Shown here: positions 34,278 to 43,293 of the stretch, piece by piece | Numbering within the stretch: the stretch's first letter is position 1 | Layout of the letters: each line of letters opens with the position of its first letter | Source: Sphaerimonospora cavernae | Lineage (GTDB): Bacteria; Actinomycetota; Actinomycetes; Streptosporangiales; Streptosporangiaceae | DNA length: 64,000 nt | Reading direction: 5' to 3' | NCBI RefSeq assembly: GCF_042435035.1 | Contig: NZ_JBHMQT010000038.1 | Span: forward strand, 27,369 to 91,368 | The notes under the pieces: model-generated | The model's input: only the letters and a program-made list of their open reading frames with translations | Database searches by the model: none | What the model was told of the DNA's origin: nothing | Made by a program: the position numbers and the translations under genes

Positions 34278-35171
34278 ATGGCTGAGCTGCTGCGGAAGAT
34301 CAAGGAATCGATCAGCGTGGAGTACGGGAGCTTCGAGCTGGCCGACTCCGGATTGGACCTACAGGGTGAAGAGCTGGACGATGAATGCCTGGAGACGATC
34401 GGTCCCGGCTGGATCCGCGTCCGCTGCCACGTGAATCACGGCTCGGCCAACGTGTGGATGGAGTCCTGGGACGCCGAGCCGCCCGTCGCCGACGCCCCGT
34501 GGGCCGAGGTCGGGAAGCGTGCCTACCTGAGCGGCTCGGGGATCGTCGAACTGTACGACACCGACGGGGGCCGGCCCACCGACCGCCTTGTGCTGGGGCC
34601 GTCGTTCTTCCTGTACGGCGTCCGCGCTTACCGGGTCCCACCGGCATGGGGGGAAGGCCATGAGTTCTGGGAGGATCCACGGGTAGCGAATGTTCTGCTG
34701 CGCTTCTGGCCGATCAGGGATGCGTTCGACCCGATCCCGCATGCTCGGCCTGATTCGTGGAGCGGAGAAGTCCCATCCGAACCGGGGCCTTATCGCCCCT
34801 CGACCGATTGGCCGGTCCTGCATCGTTCACTGGCCGGATCACACTTTGGAAGCGAGAGGCATAGCCGGGAGGAGAACGAGGATGGGCGGTCTTCCGTGGC
34901 CGACGACCCGTACCGATGGCGGGAGAAGGCCGAGCGCAGGGTGCGGGCGCGCATCGCCGCGGAGCTCAACCCCGGCGGAGTTCCCACCTTCACGATCCGC
35001 AGGGAGGAGTTCGACGCGCCGTGGCGAGCCGCTCCCGGACTGAGCGGCCGGGTAAGGGAGCTCTCGGGACTGGTCACCGTCCTGGATGAGGAGGACGATC
35101 TCCTGACGGTCCGTGACGCCACCGACGCCGAGGCCGCCCGAGTGATAGCCGCCGACCTCACCTGGCGCTGA
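34278..35171 (+). CDS. hypothetical protein
   Basis: 297 residues from ATG 34278, preceded by GGAAAGGA. No recognised family. Residues 1 to about 130 are acidic with strand-like segments (YGSFELADSGLDLQGEELDD, GWIRVRCHVNHGSANVWMESW), then a tryptophan/proline-rich middle. The last 85 residues form a separate-looking helical module (YRWREKAERRVRARIAAEL, RELSGLVTVLDEEDDLLTVRD). It could be two fused domains or a restructured gene. No signal peptide. Confidence 0.6.
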   Translation: MAELLRKIKESISVEYGSFELADSGLDLQGEELDDECLETIGPGWIRVRCHVNHGSANVWMESWDAEPPVADAPWAEVGKRAYLSGSGIVELYDTDGGRPTDRLVLGPSFFLYGVRAYRVPPAWGEGHEFWEDPRVANVLLRFWPIRDAFDPIPHARPDSWSGEVPSEPGPYRPSTDWPVLHRSLAGSHFGSERHSREENEDGRSSVADDPYRWREKAERRVRARIAAELNPGGVPTFTIRREEFDAPWRAAPGLSGRVRELSGLVTVLDEEDDLLTVRDATDAEAARVIAADLTWR

Positions 35172-35320
35172 CCCGCCCTTACAGAAACTGAGATGTGTCT
35201 TGGCCATCGCCGCGGGCACGGTCGTCCTCGGCCTGCGCGTTTCGGCGTGACGGCAGCGCTCACGTGGATGCACGATCACCATGGCCGCCGGAGTGAGATA
35301 GCGGTGGATATCGTGACGGG

Positions 35321-35956
35321 GTGTCGATAGCCGTAGCCAAGGGCGTCCGCGTTGTATTGGGCGCGACAACGGTGCTGGATCACGCTGACCTCGACGTGAC
35401 CCAGGGCGAAGCCGTCGCGCTGATGGGCGAGAACGGGATCGGGAAATCCACCTTGATCCGCTGCCTCGCCGGACTCCAGCGGACGACGGAGGGCGAGATC
35501 CTGGTCTTCGGCGCTCCGCCGAGCGGTGATGCCACGTTCTGGCGTGATGTCGGCCTGGTCACCGACGATCAGGCGTGGTACCCGTGGCTCACGGTTCGGG
35601 AACATCTGGAGTTGATCAGAAAGATTCACGAGCCCGCCGACGACCCGCGCATGGAGCCCGACGCGTTGCTTGAGGCGTTCGGGCTGACGGAGCGGGCCGA
35701 TGCCGCGCCGGCGACCCTCTCGACTGGCCAGCGGCAGCGCCTGTCCCTCGCGAGCGTGCTGGCCCGGCCCAGCCGTCTCCTCCTGCTGGACGAACCCGAG
35801 CAGGGGCTCGACGCGGACTTCCGCGAACGACTCGCCGTGATGCTGGGGAACTACGCGGGTGACGGCGGCACCCTCATCATGGCCACGCACGACAAGGAAC
35901 TGGCCATGGCGACCGGGGCCCGCGTGATCGCTCTCGAGGCCGGTGCACCCGCATGA
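35321..35956 (+). CDS. ABC transporter ATP-binding protein
   Basis: 211-residue ATPase: Walker A GENGIGKST, Q-loop region GLVTDDQAW, signature LSTGQRQRL (TGQ instead of SGGQ), Walker B LLLLDEPEQGLD, and H-loop ATHDKELA. GTG start. Overlaps the membrane protein downstream by 4 nt (ATGA), so the two form a transporter. Likely a bacteriocin- or multidrug-type exporter or a cell-envelope function; substrate unknown. Confidence 0.9.
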   Translation: MSIAVAKGVRVVLGATTVLDHADLDVTQGEAVALMGENGIGKSTLIRCLAGLQRTTEGEILVFGAPPSGDATFWRDVGLVTDDQAWYPWLTVREHLELIRKIHEPADDPRMEPDALLEAFGLTERADAAPATLSTGQRQRLSLASVLARPSRLLLLDEPEQGLDADFRERLAVMLGNYAGDGGTLIMATHDKELAMATGARVIALEAGAPA

Positions 35957-37347
35957 CCACGACCGCGCAGATGACGCGGCGTCGTGGCCACACCCGGGAG
36001 TCGGGCTGGCAGCGCGCCTATTACCGGCTGGTGGCCGCGGGTCTCACCGTGGCGATCGGCGGTCCCCAGATCGCCCGACTCACCTCCTGGCTCTTCGAGG
36101 GATCCGGCATCGGAAGCCATGCCCTGGGGCTTGCCCTGCTGCTCGCCATCTTCGCTGGTGTCGTGATGCTCGTCTCCTGGGCCGGACCGATCATGGTTTC
36201 GCCCGCCGACGCATGGTGGCTGGTCCTTTCCCCGTTGAATCGCCGCCGTACTCTCACCCGTAGCGCCCTCATTCTGCTGATGCTGCTGACCGCGGCGGGA
36301 GCGATCCTGGGCGTCCTCGGCACGGCTGTGTTCGGACGGCCTGAGGAACTGCTCTTCGCCGTGCTGCTCGGCATCGCCGTCATGGTCGCCGCCGGCTCGG
36401 CCGCCGTTCTCCTGCAGGAGGCCGAGGCCGAGTTCGACTGGGTCCGCCTCGCCGCGATCTTCCTGGTCGCGGTGGCGGGTGCGCTGATCTGGCTGCGTCC
36501 TGAACTCCCCAGTCTGCCGATCGCGCAGATCGCGGGTGTGGCCCTGATCGCCGCCGGGCTCCTGATGCGCACCGCCTGGCGGGCTCTGGCGAGCTTCCCG
36601 GCGCGTGTGCTGGTGAACGCCTCCGCACGTATGGTCACGGCGGCCGCGGCATCCCTCGGCCTCGAACCTGCTCTGCTGACCTCCGTAGCCGAAGAGCGCT
36701 ACTGGCGGCACAGGCGGCTGCGGTCCCGAAGGTGGCCGCGCGAGGGCCGATGGCTGATCGTGCGATCGGACCTGCGGATGCTGAGCCGCCGCCCCGGCAG
36801 GCTCACCGTTCTGGCCGCCCTGACCGCACTGCCCGCCTTCGTCTGCCTCGCCGGGGGAACCCTGGGCATCGCCGTGGCCGTACTCCTCGCCGGCGGGCTC
36901 TCGGCGGCGACCGCGACGGCCGCCGGGGCGCGGTGGGACGCGCAGAACCCCGAGCTTCCCCGCATGCTCGCCATGCGCGGGCTGTCCCCCAGAGCCGTTG
37001 CGCCCGCCGCTCTCGCGGCCCTCTGGGTGGGTACGGCCTTCGCGATCCTGTCTCTTGCCGGTTTTACCCCTATCTGGTGCATTCTGTATGGCCTCTCGGC
37101 GGCTCCCGGGTTGACGGCGGGAGCTCTGCGCATGGCCCGGCGTGGCCCCGTGAATCACGCGATGCCGGTCATCGATCTCGGTCTCGGAGGGATCCCCACC
37201 GGTCCCTTGTTCTGGGCGATCGCGGGGGTGGACATCGCCGCTCTCGGCAACGCGCCCCTGCTGTTCGGCATGACCCCGCTCTCGCTGGCGGTCCAAGCGA
37301 TCCTGGGCGCCGTCCTGCTGGCCGCATACCTGAACCGCAACCGATGA
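35953..37347 (+). CDS. DUF6297-type ABC transporter membrane protein
   Basis: 464 residues with about ten hydrophobic segments and basic loops (LSPLNRRRTLTRSALI, RRLRSRRWPREGRW). The SPLNRR segment and ALGLALLL region match actinobacterial ABC permeases grouped under DUF6297. Coupled to the ATPase above; together they form a complete transporter. Confidence 0.8.
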   Translation: MTTTAQMTRRRGHTRESGWQRAYYRLVAAGLTVAIGGPQIARLTSWLFEGSGIGSHALGLALLLAIFAGVVMLVSWAGPIMVSPADAWWLVLSPLNRRRTLTRSALILLMLLTAAGAILGVLGTAVFGRPEELLFAVLLGIAVMVAAGSAAVLLQEAEAEFDWVRLAAIFLVAVAGALIWLRPELPSLPIAQIAGVALIAAGLLMRTAWRALASFPARVLVNASARMVTAAAASLGLEPALLTSVAEERYWRHRRLRSRRWPREGRWLIVRSDLRMLSRRPGRLTVLAALTALPAFVCLAGGTLGIAVAVLLAGGLSAATATAAGARWDAQNPELPRMLAMRGLSPRAVAPAALAALWVGTAFAILSLAGFTPIWCILYGLSAAPGLTAGALRMARRGPVNHAMPVIDLGLGGIPTGPLFWAIAGVDIAALGNAPLLFGMTPLSLAVQAILGAVLLAAYLNRNR

Positions 37348-37354
37348 TGAGGGC

Positions 37355-37546
37355 ATGGAGCCTGTTTTCGTGTTGCTGCACAGTCCTTCGGTCGGAGGCT
37401 GGCCGACGCACCGGATCCCCGGCGAGCATCTCCACCAGATCTTCGCCCCCGAAGCGGTGGCCGACTGGCTGCTGACCTCTTCGCCCGCTGATGCCGCTTC
37501 TGCCTCCGAGAAGGGGAGCCCCACCAGCGGAGCGGACGAGAAGTGA
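37355..37546 (+). pseudogene. alpha/beta hydrolase remnant with internal deletion
   Basis: 63-codon ORF. The first 14 residues (MEPVFVLLHSPSVG) match the N-terminal strand and oxyanion loop of alpha/beta hydrolases. The next segment (RIPGEHLHQIFAPEAVADWLL) matches the C-terminal catalytic-histidine helix. The 200 or so residues between, including the nucleophile elbow, are missing without loss of frame. Unlikely to be active. Confidence 0.5.
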
Positions 37547-37686
37547 AAGCCTTCAGGGCTTCGTAGGCGGCCGGGGTGAGCCTCTTTCAACGGGGTGCGA
37601 TCAGTTTCAGCGCGCTGGGTTGAGCAGGGCGGTGAAGGATCCCTCTGGACAAGGTGTCACATAAGTGAGGTACTACCCTGGCCAAC

Positions 37687-37937
37687 GTGACCTACGGTGC
37701 CAAGTCCACCTCCCTGAACGCGCGACGCCGTGCGAGCGACCTCGATCACCTCAGCGGCGCGCCACGGGTCGACCCCCTGGTCATCGGTGGTGGTGTGACC
37801 GGGACGGGGGCCGCGTTGGACGCCCGTCCCGAGGCCTGCCCGTCGTCTTCGTCGAGAAGCACGACCTCGCCTTCGGCACGAGCCGGTGGAGTTCCACGCT
37901 GGTTCACGGCGGGCTGCGCTATCTCGCCGCCGGCTGA
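37687..37937 (+). pseudogene. glpD: glycerol-3-phosphate dehydrogenase N-terminal fragment, frameshifted
   Basis: LNARRRASDLDHL...LVIGGGVTGTGAALDA in one frame continues in another as RGLPVVFVEKHDLAFGTSRWSSTLVHGGLRYLAAG, ending in a stop at 37935-37937. This is the FAD-binding start of GlpD with one frameshift near 37825 and about 80 percent of the gene missing. Non-functional. Confidence 0.75.
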
Positions 37938-37986
37938 GTCGTACCGAGATCGATTGAATGGATTGCCGAGAAGGGAGCTGGGTCTG

Positions 37987-38274
37987 ATGAGCGAGGTGGG
38001 AGGTCCGGTGGTGCTGGACGGTGGCGACCGCCGCTGTGTCCAACTGCTCATCGAGCTGCGCCGCCTGGTCGACGACCTGTCACCGGGCACCGTGGTGCAC
38101 CTGGTCGCCACCGACCCGGCCGCGCCGATCGACCTGCCCGCCTGGTGTCACCTGACCGGCCATGCCTACCTCGGCCCCGTTCCCGGCTGCGATCGCCCCG
38201 CCTATGCGGTGCGGGTGGAGGCCGACGCCCGCGCCACGTGGGCCCAGGCCCCCTGGCATGTCGCCGACCGGTGA
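37987..38274 (+). CDS. TusA-like sulfurtransferase family protein
   Basis: 95 residues from ATG 37987, with AAGGGAG upstream. TusA fold with LDGGDRRCVQLLIELRRLVDDLSPGTVVHLVATDPAAPIDLPAW in outline. The conserved cysteine is in RRCVQ; the usual CPxP motif is changed to CVQL, and a second cysteine is in AWCHLTGH. Probable sulfur-carrier or RNA-modification partner. Shares a frame with the glpD remnant but is separate from it. Confidence 0.75.
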   Translation: MSEVGGPVVLDGGDRRCVQLLIELRRLVDDLSPGTVVHLVATDPAAPIDLPAWCHLTGHAYLGPVPGCDRPAYAVRVEADARATWAQAPWHVADR

Positions 38275-38456
38275 ACGGTCATTGTGTCAGTACGGCTCGG
38301 GGCCTGTGGATAACGTCATCTCGGCGGTCGTCTCGCTGAAAGAATCGCTCCCATGACCAACGGCCCCCCGTCCGTGCTGCCATACACCCATGAGGCGCCG
38401 TGGAGCCTTCCCGGCGGTGGTCGCCCGTTACGAGTGATTTACGAGGAGCGAACCTG

Positions 38457-39788
38457 ATGGGCAAGGCGAACCGGGAGCGGCGCAGGGCCAAGGAGAAGGA
38501 GCGCAAGCGCCGGCGGCAGGGTCCGAGCGATCAGACCGGGGATGCTTGGGGATTTCCCGGGTGGCGGCCCCAGCCTTCGGCCGAGGAGATCGTCGCCGGA
38601 TTGCTGTCCGCCGCGCTGGACGCTCGGCTCGACGGGGACGACGGGCAGTTCTCGCGGTATGCGGCGGCACTGGCCGAAACCCCGGCCGAACTGCGACCGG
38701 CCGTCGACCGGATGCTGCTCGGCGTGCTGAACCAGAACGTGACATTCGCCTGGCGCAACGGCTGGCAACCCACCGATGTGATCAGACTTGTGGGGCGGGA
38801 GCTCGGAGCTCGGCACGTGCGTCTGGCGACCGACGCCATCGCCTCGGAGATGTGCGCCTATGCTCCGGCGACCGTGGACGAGCGCTGGCTGGACCAGTTG
38901 GCCGCGTTGGACGCGAAGGTCTGGTGGCAGCGAGACGACGAATACCTGCGAGAGGACGGAGACCGCCTGGGGATGGTCACCTGCGCCCTGCAGGTCATCT
39001 CCCTGCTGGCCGGCCTGCCCCGGCTGGAGCGGCTGTGCCCGCTGCCCGGCACGGCCCGCCGTACGGCCAGGCCCGCGGGCCGCGCGGTCGATGAGCGGAT
39101 GCTGGCCCGGGTGCGGGCACTGCTGGCGAAGGCCGAGTCGACGGAGTTCGAGGCCGAGGCTGAGACGTTCACGGCCGCCGCCCAGTCGTTGATGAGCAGG
39201 TACAGCATCGACGCCGCGCTGCTCGCCGCCGAAACGGAGGACCGGTCGGCGGCCGACGGGCCGGAGGGACGCAGGTTGGGGATCGACGCGCCCTACGAGG
39301 CGCCCAAGGCGGTGCTGCTGGACGTGATCGCCAAGGCCAACCACTGCCGGTCGGTCTGGAGCAGGCGCCTCGGGTTCGCCACGGTGCTGGGCTTCCCGGC
39401 CGACCTCGCCGCGGTGGAGGTGCTGTTCACCTCCCTGCTGGTGCAGGCCACCACGGCGATGCGGCTGGCCGGCTCCCGCCGGGACGTCCTGGGCAGGTCC
39501 AGGACACGCTCGTTTCGGCAGTCGTTCCTGGCCGCCTACGCGCAGAGGATCGGGGAACGGCTCAGCGAGGTCGCCGGAGAGGCGGTGCGGCAGGCGGCGG
39601 CCGAGACCGGCAAGGATCTGCTGCCGGTGCTGGCGGCCAGGGACCGGGTGGTCGAGGAGAAGGTCGAGAAGATGTTCCCCGACCTGAACATGGTCGGCGC
39701 GGGTTCGATCAACAACCGCGAGGGCTGGCTCTCCGGCCGGGCCGCCGCCGATCAGGCCGTCCTGGACGTACGAACAAAGATCACCTAA
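38457..39788 (+). CDS. DUF2786 domain protein
   Basis: 443 residues from ATG 38457, preceded by GAGGAG. A highly basic N-terminus (GKANRERRRAKEKERKRRRQ) could bind nucleic acid. The DUF2786 signature is at about 220-265: ERMLARVRALLAKAESTEFEAEAETFTAAAQSLMSRYSI in outline. C-terminal helical region contains RSFRQSFLAAYAQRIGERL. The family is linked to phage and mobile-element contexts; function unknown. Confidence 0.85.
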   Translation: MGKANRERRRAKEKERKRRRQGPSDQTGDAWGFPGWRPQPSAEEIVAGLLSAALDARLDGDDGQFSRYAAALAETPAELRPAVDRMLLGVLNQNVTFAWRNGWQPTDVIRLVGRELGARHVRLATDAIASEMCAYAPATVDERWLDQLAALDAKVWWQRDDEYLREDGDRLGMVTCALQVISLLAGLPRLERLCPLPGTARRTARPAGRAVDERMLARVRALLAKAESTEFEAEAETFTAAAQSLMSRYSIDAALLAAETEDRSAADGPEGRRLGIDAPYEAPKAVLLDVIAKANHCRSVWSRRLGFATVLGFPADLAAVEVLFTSLLVQATTAMRLAGSRRDVLGRSRTRSFRQSFLAAYAQRIGERLSEVAGEAVRQAAAETGKDLLPVLAARDRVVEEKVEKMFPDLNMVGAGSINNREGWLSGRAAADQAVLDVRTKIT

Positions 39789-39821
39789 GTGGCCTCCTGA
39801 TCCCGGACGCCCCGCTCCGAC

Positions 39822-40298
39822 TCAAAAGGTCAGGGCCCAGCACAGGCAGCCGAAGGCGGCGATGGAGGCGAGCGTGCGGGCGAGGTTCCAGCGCACCCAG
39901 GGCGCCTCGAAACTCCGGCGCACCAGGGCTGGATCGGCGAGCTGGGCGGGATCGCCGGCGGCGTCGAGCCGGTTGTTCAGCGGGATGTTCACCGCGAAGG
40001 TGATGACCAGCGTCAGCACGTGGAGCACGAGCCCGGCCACGATCAGCGGCATGACCGGGCCGCCGTCGAGGTTCAGCACCAGGGCGATCGCGGTCAGCAG
40101 CGGCCCGCCGACGAAGCCGAGGGCGAACCAGCCGTTCTGGATCGCCGCGTTGATCCGCCGCATCACCTCGATGAAGGTCCGGTCGTCGACCCGGCGCAGC
40201 GCGAGCATGACCGAGCAGGAGTACGCGTAGAACAGCCCCGCGATCAGACCCGTCGCTACCGTCGCGAGCACCAGCACAAGACCCGCCATCGATGACAT
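39822..40298 (-). CDS. DUF1772 (anthrone oxygenase-like) membrane protein
   Basis: 158 residues with four hydrophobic helices: LVLVLATVATGLIAGLFYAYSCSVM, FALGFVGGPLLTAIALVLNL, VLTLVITFAVNIPLNNRL and a final ASIAAFGCLCWALTF. Matches the DUF1772/anthrone-oxygenase family with the conserved VNIPLNNRL. Function usually unknown outside polyketide clusters. Confidence 0.85.
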   Translation of the reverse strand: MSSMAGLVLVLATVATGLIAGLFYAYSCSVMLALRRVDDRTFIEVMRRINAAIQNGWFALGFVGGPLLTAIALVLNLDGGPVMPLIVAGLVLHVLTLVITFAVNIPLNNRLDAAGDPAQLADPALVRRSFEAPWVRWNLARTLASIAAFGCLCWALTF

Positions 40299-40367
40299 CC
40301 GTCCTCCGGCTGTTCGAATCGCCCGTCAAGACATGATCACCGATAACGCGATATTACTCAAGCTCGA

Positions 40368-40895
40368 TCAATCGCGGGCGTCGGTCTGCCGTACCGGACG
40401 GATGGCGGACAGGTAGCCCGGGATCAGCTCGGCCGGGTCAAGGGCGACGCCGTCGAGTTCGCCGGTGAGCAGGCCGGCGTCGGACTCGCCGAGTTCGAGG
40501 AGCGGGCGGCGCAGGCGGATCGACCAGGCGTTCTTGTCGGGAAAGGCGACCAGCCGCGGCACGAGCGGGGCCAGTTCGACCCCCGTGAGGTACGGCGTGA
40601 GCGTGTGCGGCCGGATGTCACAGCCGCGGGTGAAGTCACGGCCCGCGATGGTGACCGGCTCGTCGTACGGGACGACCGGCGAGGTGACGGTCGCCAGGCC
40701 GATCACGCGGGTGCGGTCCCGGGTGGGGTTGTGCCAGCAGCCCCGGGTGGTGAGGACGAACAGCTCGTCCCCGACCTTGAGCCGGTTCACCTCACTCCGG
40801 CTGGTGGGCGGGAACGCCATCCGCGACTCCCGCAGCACCCACGCGACGGCCTCACGCTCACCGAGGATCAGCAGGTACGCACTCACGATCGGCAC
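40368..40895 (-). CDS. EVE/PUA-like domain protein
   Basis: 175 residues with an EVE-like pattern: AYLLILGEREAVAWVLRESRMAFP, KVGDELFVLTTRGCWHNPTRDRTRVIGLATVTS and late IRLRRPLLELGESDAG. EVE/PUA folds bind modified bases and are often linked to restriction. It lies next to the KptA/HNH/McrBC island. Probably co-directional with the DinB gene. Confidence 0.65.
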   Translation of the reverse strand: MPIVSAYLLILGEREAVAWVLRESRMAFPPTSRSEVNRLKVGDELFVLTTRGCWHNPTRDRTRVIGLATVTSPVVPYDEPVTIAGRDFTRGCDIRPHTLTPYLTGVELAPLVPRLVAFPDKNAWSIRLRRPLLELGESDAGLLTGELDGVALDPAELIPGYLSAIRPVRQTDARD

Positions 40896-40943
40896 GTTAT
40901 CGGATGCCGCACCGCATATCGCACCCTCGGCTCTGCCCTGGGA

Positions 40944-41465
40944 TCAAACGACGGCCCCGGTCACGCCGTCGGTCAGCTCGCGGAGGATGTCCGCATGCCC
41001 CGCGTGGCGGGCCGTCTCCTCGATCATGTGGACGTAGATCCAGCACAGCGAGACCTGACCCAGCTCCGCGTGCGGTACGACATGGTCGAGGGGGAACTCG
41101 GCGGCGATCCGGCGCGATTCCGCGCAGGCCTCGCCGTACGCCGCGACCAGCGTGTCGAGCGTGTCCTCGGCGTCGAGCATGAAACTGCCGTCGGCGTCCT
41201 CCTGGGTGGGCGGGCCCATGGTGGGATCTTGGGCGAGCACCCGGCGGAACCAGTTCCGTTCCACGATCGTCAGGTGTTTGAGCAGCCCGCCCAGTGTGGT
41301 CAGGGACGGCACGTGCCTGCGGCGTATGTCCTGGTCGGACAGGCCCAGCGCCTTGCGGGTGACCATGGCACGGTGGAAGTCGAGAAACGCCTCCAGCACC
41401 TCACGCTCGCCACCTGTGAGGGCCAGCATCGGCGGAAGCGACGGATCGATCGAAGGTGTGGTCAT
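40944..41465 (-). CDS. DinB family protein (DUF664)
   Basis: 173 residues from MTTPSIDP, with GGTGGGGAG upstream. Four-helix DinB-like bundle: EREVLEAFLDFHRAMVTRKALGL, then LTTLGGLLKHLTIVERNWF, and WIYVHMIEETARHAGHADILREL. The histidine triad for metal (KHL, VHM, RHAGH) is retained. Mycothiol- or bacillithiol-dependent transferase-like; substrate unknown. Confidence 0.85.
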   Translation of the reverse strand: MTTPSIDPSLPPMLALTGGEREVLEAFLDFHRAMVTRKALGLSDQDIRRRHVPSLTTLGGLLKHLTIVERNWFRRVLAQDPTMGPPTQEDADGSFMLDAEDTLDTLVAAYGEACAESRRIAAEFPLDHVVPHAELGQVSLCWIYVHMIEETARHAGHADILRELTDGVTGAVV

Positions 41466-41563
41466 CTCCCCACCGTAAGAAGCTCGATGACGCCGCACAA
41501 CGCGAATAGTCGGCGCCGATCGTTACGGTGGCACTGGTTGATGTCGGTCCGCAGGGGAGCGTG

Positions 41564-42106
41564 ATGGACGAACGGCGGCTGGTGAAGATTTCGAAGTATC
41601 TCGCCAAGCATCTGCGGCACGAGCCCGGGCGCATCGGCATCGAATTGGACGCGCACGGCTGGGTGAAGGTCGACGTGCTGCTCGCGGCGGCGGCCTCCCA
41701 CGGGTTTCCGATTTCCCGGCCGGAGCTGGAGCTGGTGGTCGCCGGCAACGACAAGCGGCGGTATGTGATCGAAGGAGACCGGATCAGGGCCAGCCAGGGG
41801 CACACGGTGCCGGTCGACCTCGACCTACCGGTCGTCGAGCCACCTTCGTGCCTCTACCACGGGACGGTCGCTCGCAGCGTGGCGGCGATCCGCCGTGAAG
41901 GGCTGCGGCCGATGTCGCGCCATCACGTCCACTTGTCCCCGGAGCGGGAGACCGCCACCAGAGTGGGAGCGCGCAGGGGAAAGCCGATCGTGCTTGTCGT
42001 GGACGCCGGTGCGATGCACGCGGCCGGGTACGAGTTCCGGGTCAGCGCCAACGGCGTCTGGCTGGTGGACCACGTCCCCGCGGGCTTCATCCGCTTCCCC
42101 GGTTAA
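41564..42106 (+). CDS. kptA: RNA 2'-phosphotransferase (KptA/Tpt1)
   Basis: 180 residues from ATG 41564 after AGGGGAG. Tpt1 fold: RLVKISKYLAKHLRHEPGRIGIELDAHGW, DKRRYVI...IRASQGHTVPVDL, LYHGT, RHHVHLS and the C-terminal VWLVDHVPAGFI. Transfers a 2'-phosphate from RNA to NAD. Bacteria lack the tRNA-splicing pathway that makes the substrate, so its role may be RNA repair or NAD chemistry. Its end overlaps the converging HNH gene by 4 nt. Confidence 0.9.
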   Translation: MDERRLVKISKYLAKHLRHEPGRIGIELDAHGWVKVDVLLAAAASHGFPISRPELELVVAGNDKRRYVIEGDRIRASQGHTVPVDLDLPVVEPPSCLYHGTVARSVAAIRREGLRPMSRHHVHLSPERETATRVGARRGKPIVLVVDAGAMHAAGYEFRVSANGVWLVDHVPAGFIRFPG

Positions 42107-43035
42107 CTCCGGAGGAACACCTCATCGAGATGCCATGCGAGGGCCTCACGATCGGGCCGGTCGCGTGGTCGGTCCGGAACGTTGATCTCCTGTCCGGCCC
42201 GGCGGTAGAACTCCTCGCCGTTGCCGAACTCCTCGCGCAGCCGTGGGCTGACCACCAACCGATGCCTGGGGTCGACGGCCAGGTAGCCGCGGTCGAATAA
42301 CGTGTGCACATCAGAGCGGAGCAGCAGACCGTTGTCCAGGCGGTGCTCGCCGCCATCCGCGACCGGGCGGATGTGGGCCGCCTGCAGGACGGGCCGGATC
42401 CGGTCGCCCGTGATCGCGCAACGCCGCTCGTAGGCATGCAGGACCACGGCCTGGAACGCCTGCTGGCCGAGCCTGCGCGGGGCCAGCCGGGGATCGCCGA
42501 AGACAGGTCCGTCCCGGTGCCACGGCTCGGACAGATCGAGTTCCACGCCGATTCCGATCCGGCCGAGCAGATCGTGGAAGTAGCCGGCGGCCGGGTGGCT
42601 GGCCAGGTCGTAGCTCTTGCCCTGCACGATGTTGGGCGCGAAGTCCGGCGGCGGCCCGGCGATTCGGTCGTCCGGAAAGAAGAAGACATCGCGGATGATG
42701 ACGCAGCCGATGACCGGATCCTCTCTGAGAGCCATTGGCTGCGTGCGGTATTTTCCCACCTGTTGCCGCATTGCGACCAGGCTTGCGGCGCCGTTGCCCT
42801 GGCCGAAGAGCTCCCACGCCTCAGACAGGGGGAGGGGCGCGAAGCCGCTGAAGAAGCCGCCGCCGACCACGCGGTTGTGCGGATGATGGGTCTTGAAGAA
42901 GAACGGCTCGCCGTGGTCGATCGCCCGGAACTCCCGGCCGCTGGAGGGCCGCCAGAAGTTCACCTCGGTGAGATCCGGGCGCGCGGCCAGAAATCGGTAC
43001 CAGCCTGCGTCAGTCACCCCGACGTATGCCTTCAC
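42103..43035 (-). CDS. HNH endonuclease-domain protein
   Basis: 310 residues. The C-terminal HNH core reads YERRCAITGD, LQAAHIRPVADGGEHRLDNGLLLRSDVHTLFDRGYLAVDP in outline, with His-Asn-His at AAH, DNG and VHT. The N-terminal 170 residues form a separate domain (EFRAIDHGEPFFFKTHHPHNRVVGGGFFS) of the type found in putative restriction endonucleases, perhaps DNA-recognition. Converges with kptA; the McrBC remnant lies upstream. Confidence 0.85.
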   Translation of the reverse strand: MKAYVGVTDAGWYRFLAARPDLTEVNFWRPSSGREFRAIDHGEPFFFKTHHPHNRVVGGGFFSGFAPLPLSEAWELFGQGNGAASLVAMRQQVGKYRTQPMALREDPVIGCVIIRDVFFFPDDRIAGPPPDFAPNIVQGKSYDLASHPAAGYFHDLLGRIGIGVELDLSEPWHRDGPVFGDPRLAPRRLGQQAFQAVVLHAYERRCAITGDRIRPVLQAAHIRPVADGGEHRLDNGLLLRSDVHTLFDRGYLAVDPRHRLVVSPRLREEFGNGEEFYRRAGQEINVPDRPRDRPDREALAWHLDEVFLRS

Positions 43036-43293
43036 ACCGGCAATTGTGCCCGCACTTGATCAACCTCGCCAGAGCTTCGTACACAGCAGCGGAGGGTTCC
43101 TGGGGTGGCAGTCTGTGATGCCTCCTCTTCGGAAGGACAAATCGCCTGGTTGGGAACCTAATCGCGGATCGAAGGCGCGAGCCCGGAACAGGATCGGGGC
43201 GTTCACCTTCTCCTATCGCTTCAAAGGTGATACACGCCGGTTCACCTATCCGACGCGCACCCCTGAGAGCCGGGGACTTCTGAGCTACTGCGC

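Noticed and set aside
43036..43293. Coding sequence in the gap between HNH and McrC genes
   Set aside because: Both frames give arginine-rich nonsense without motifs or start signals.
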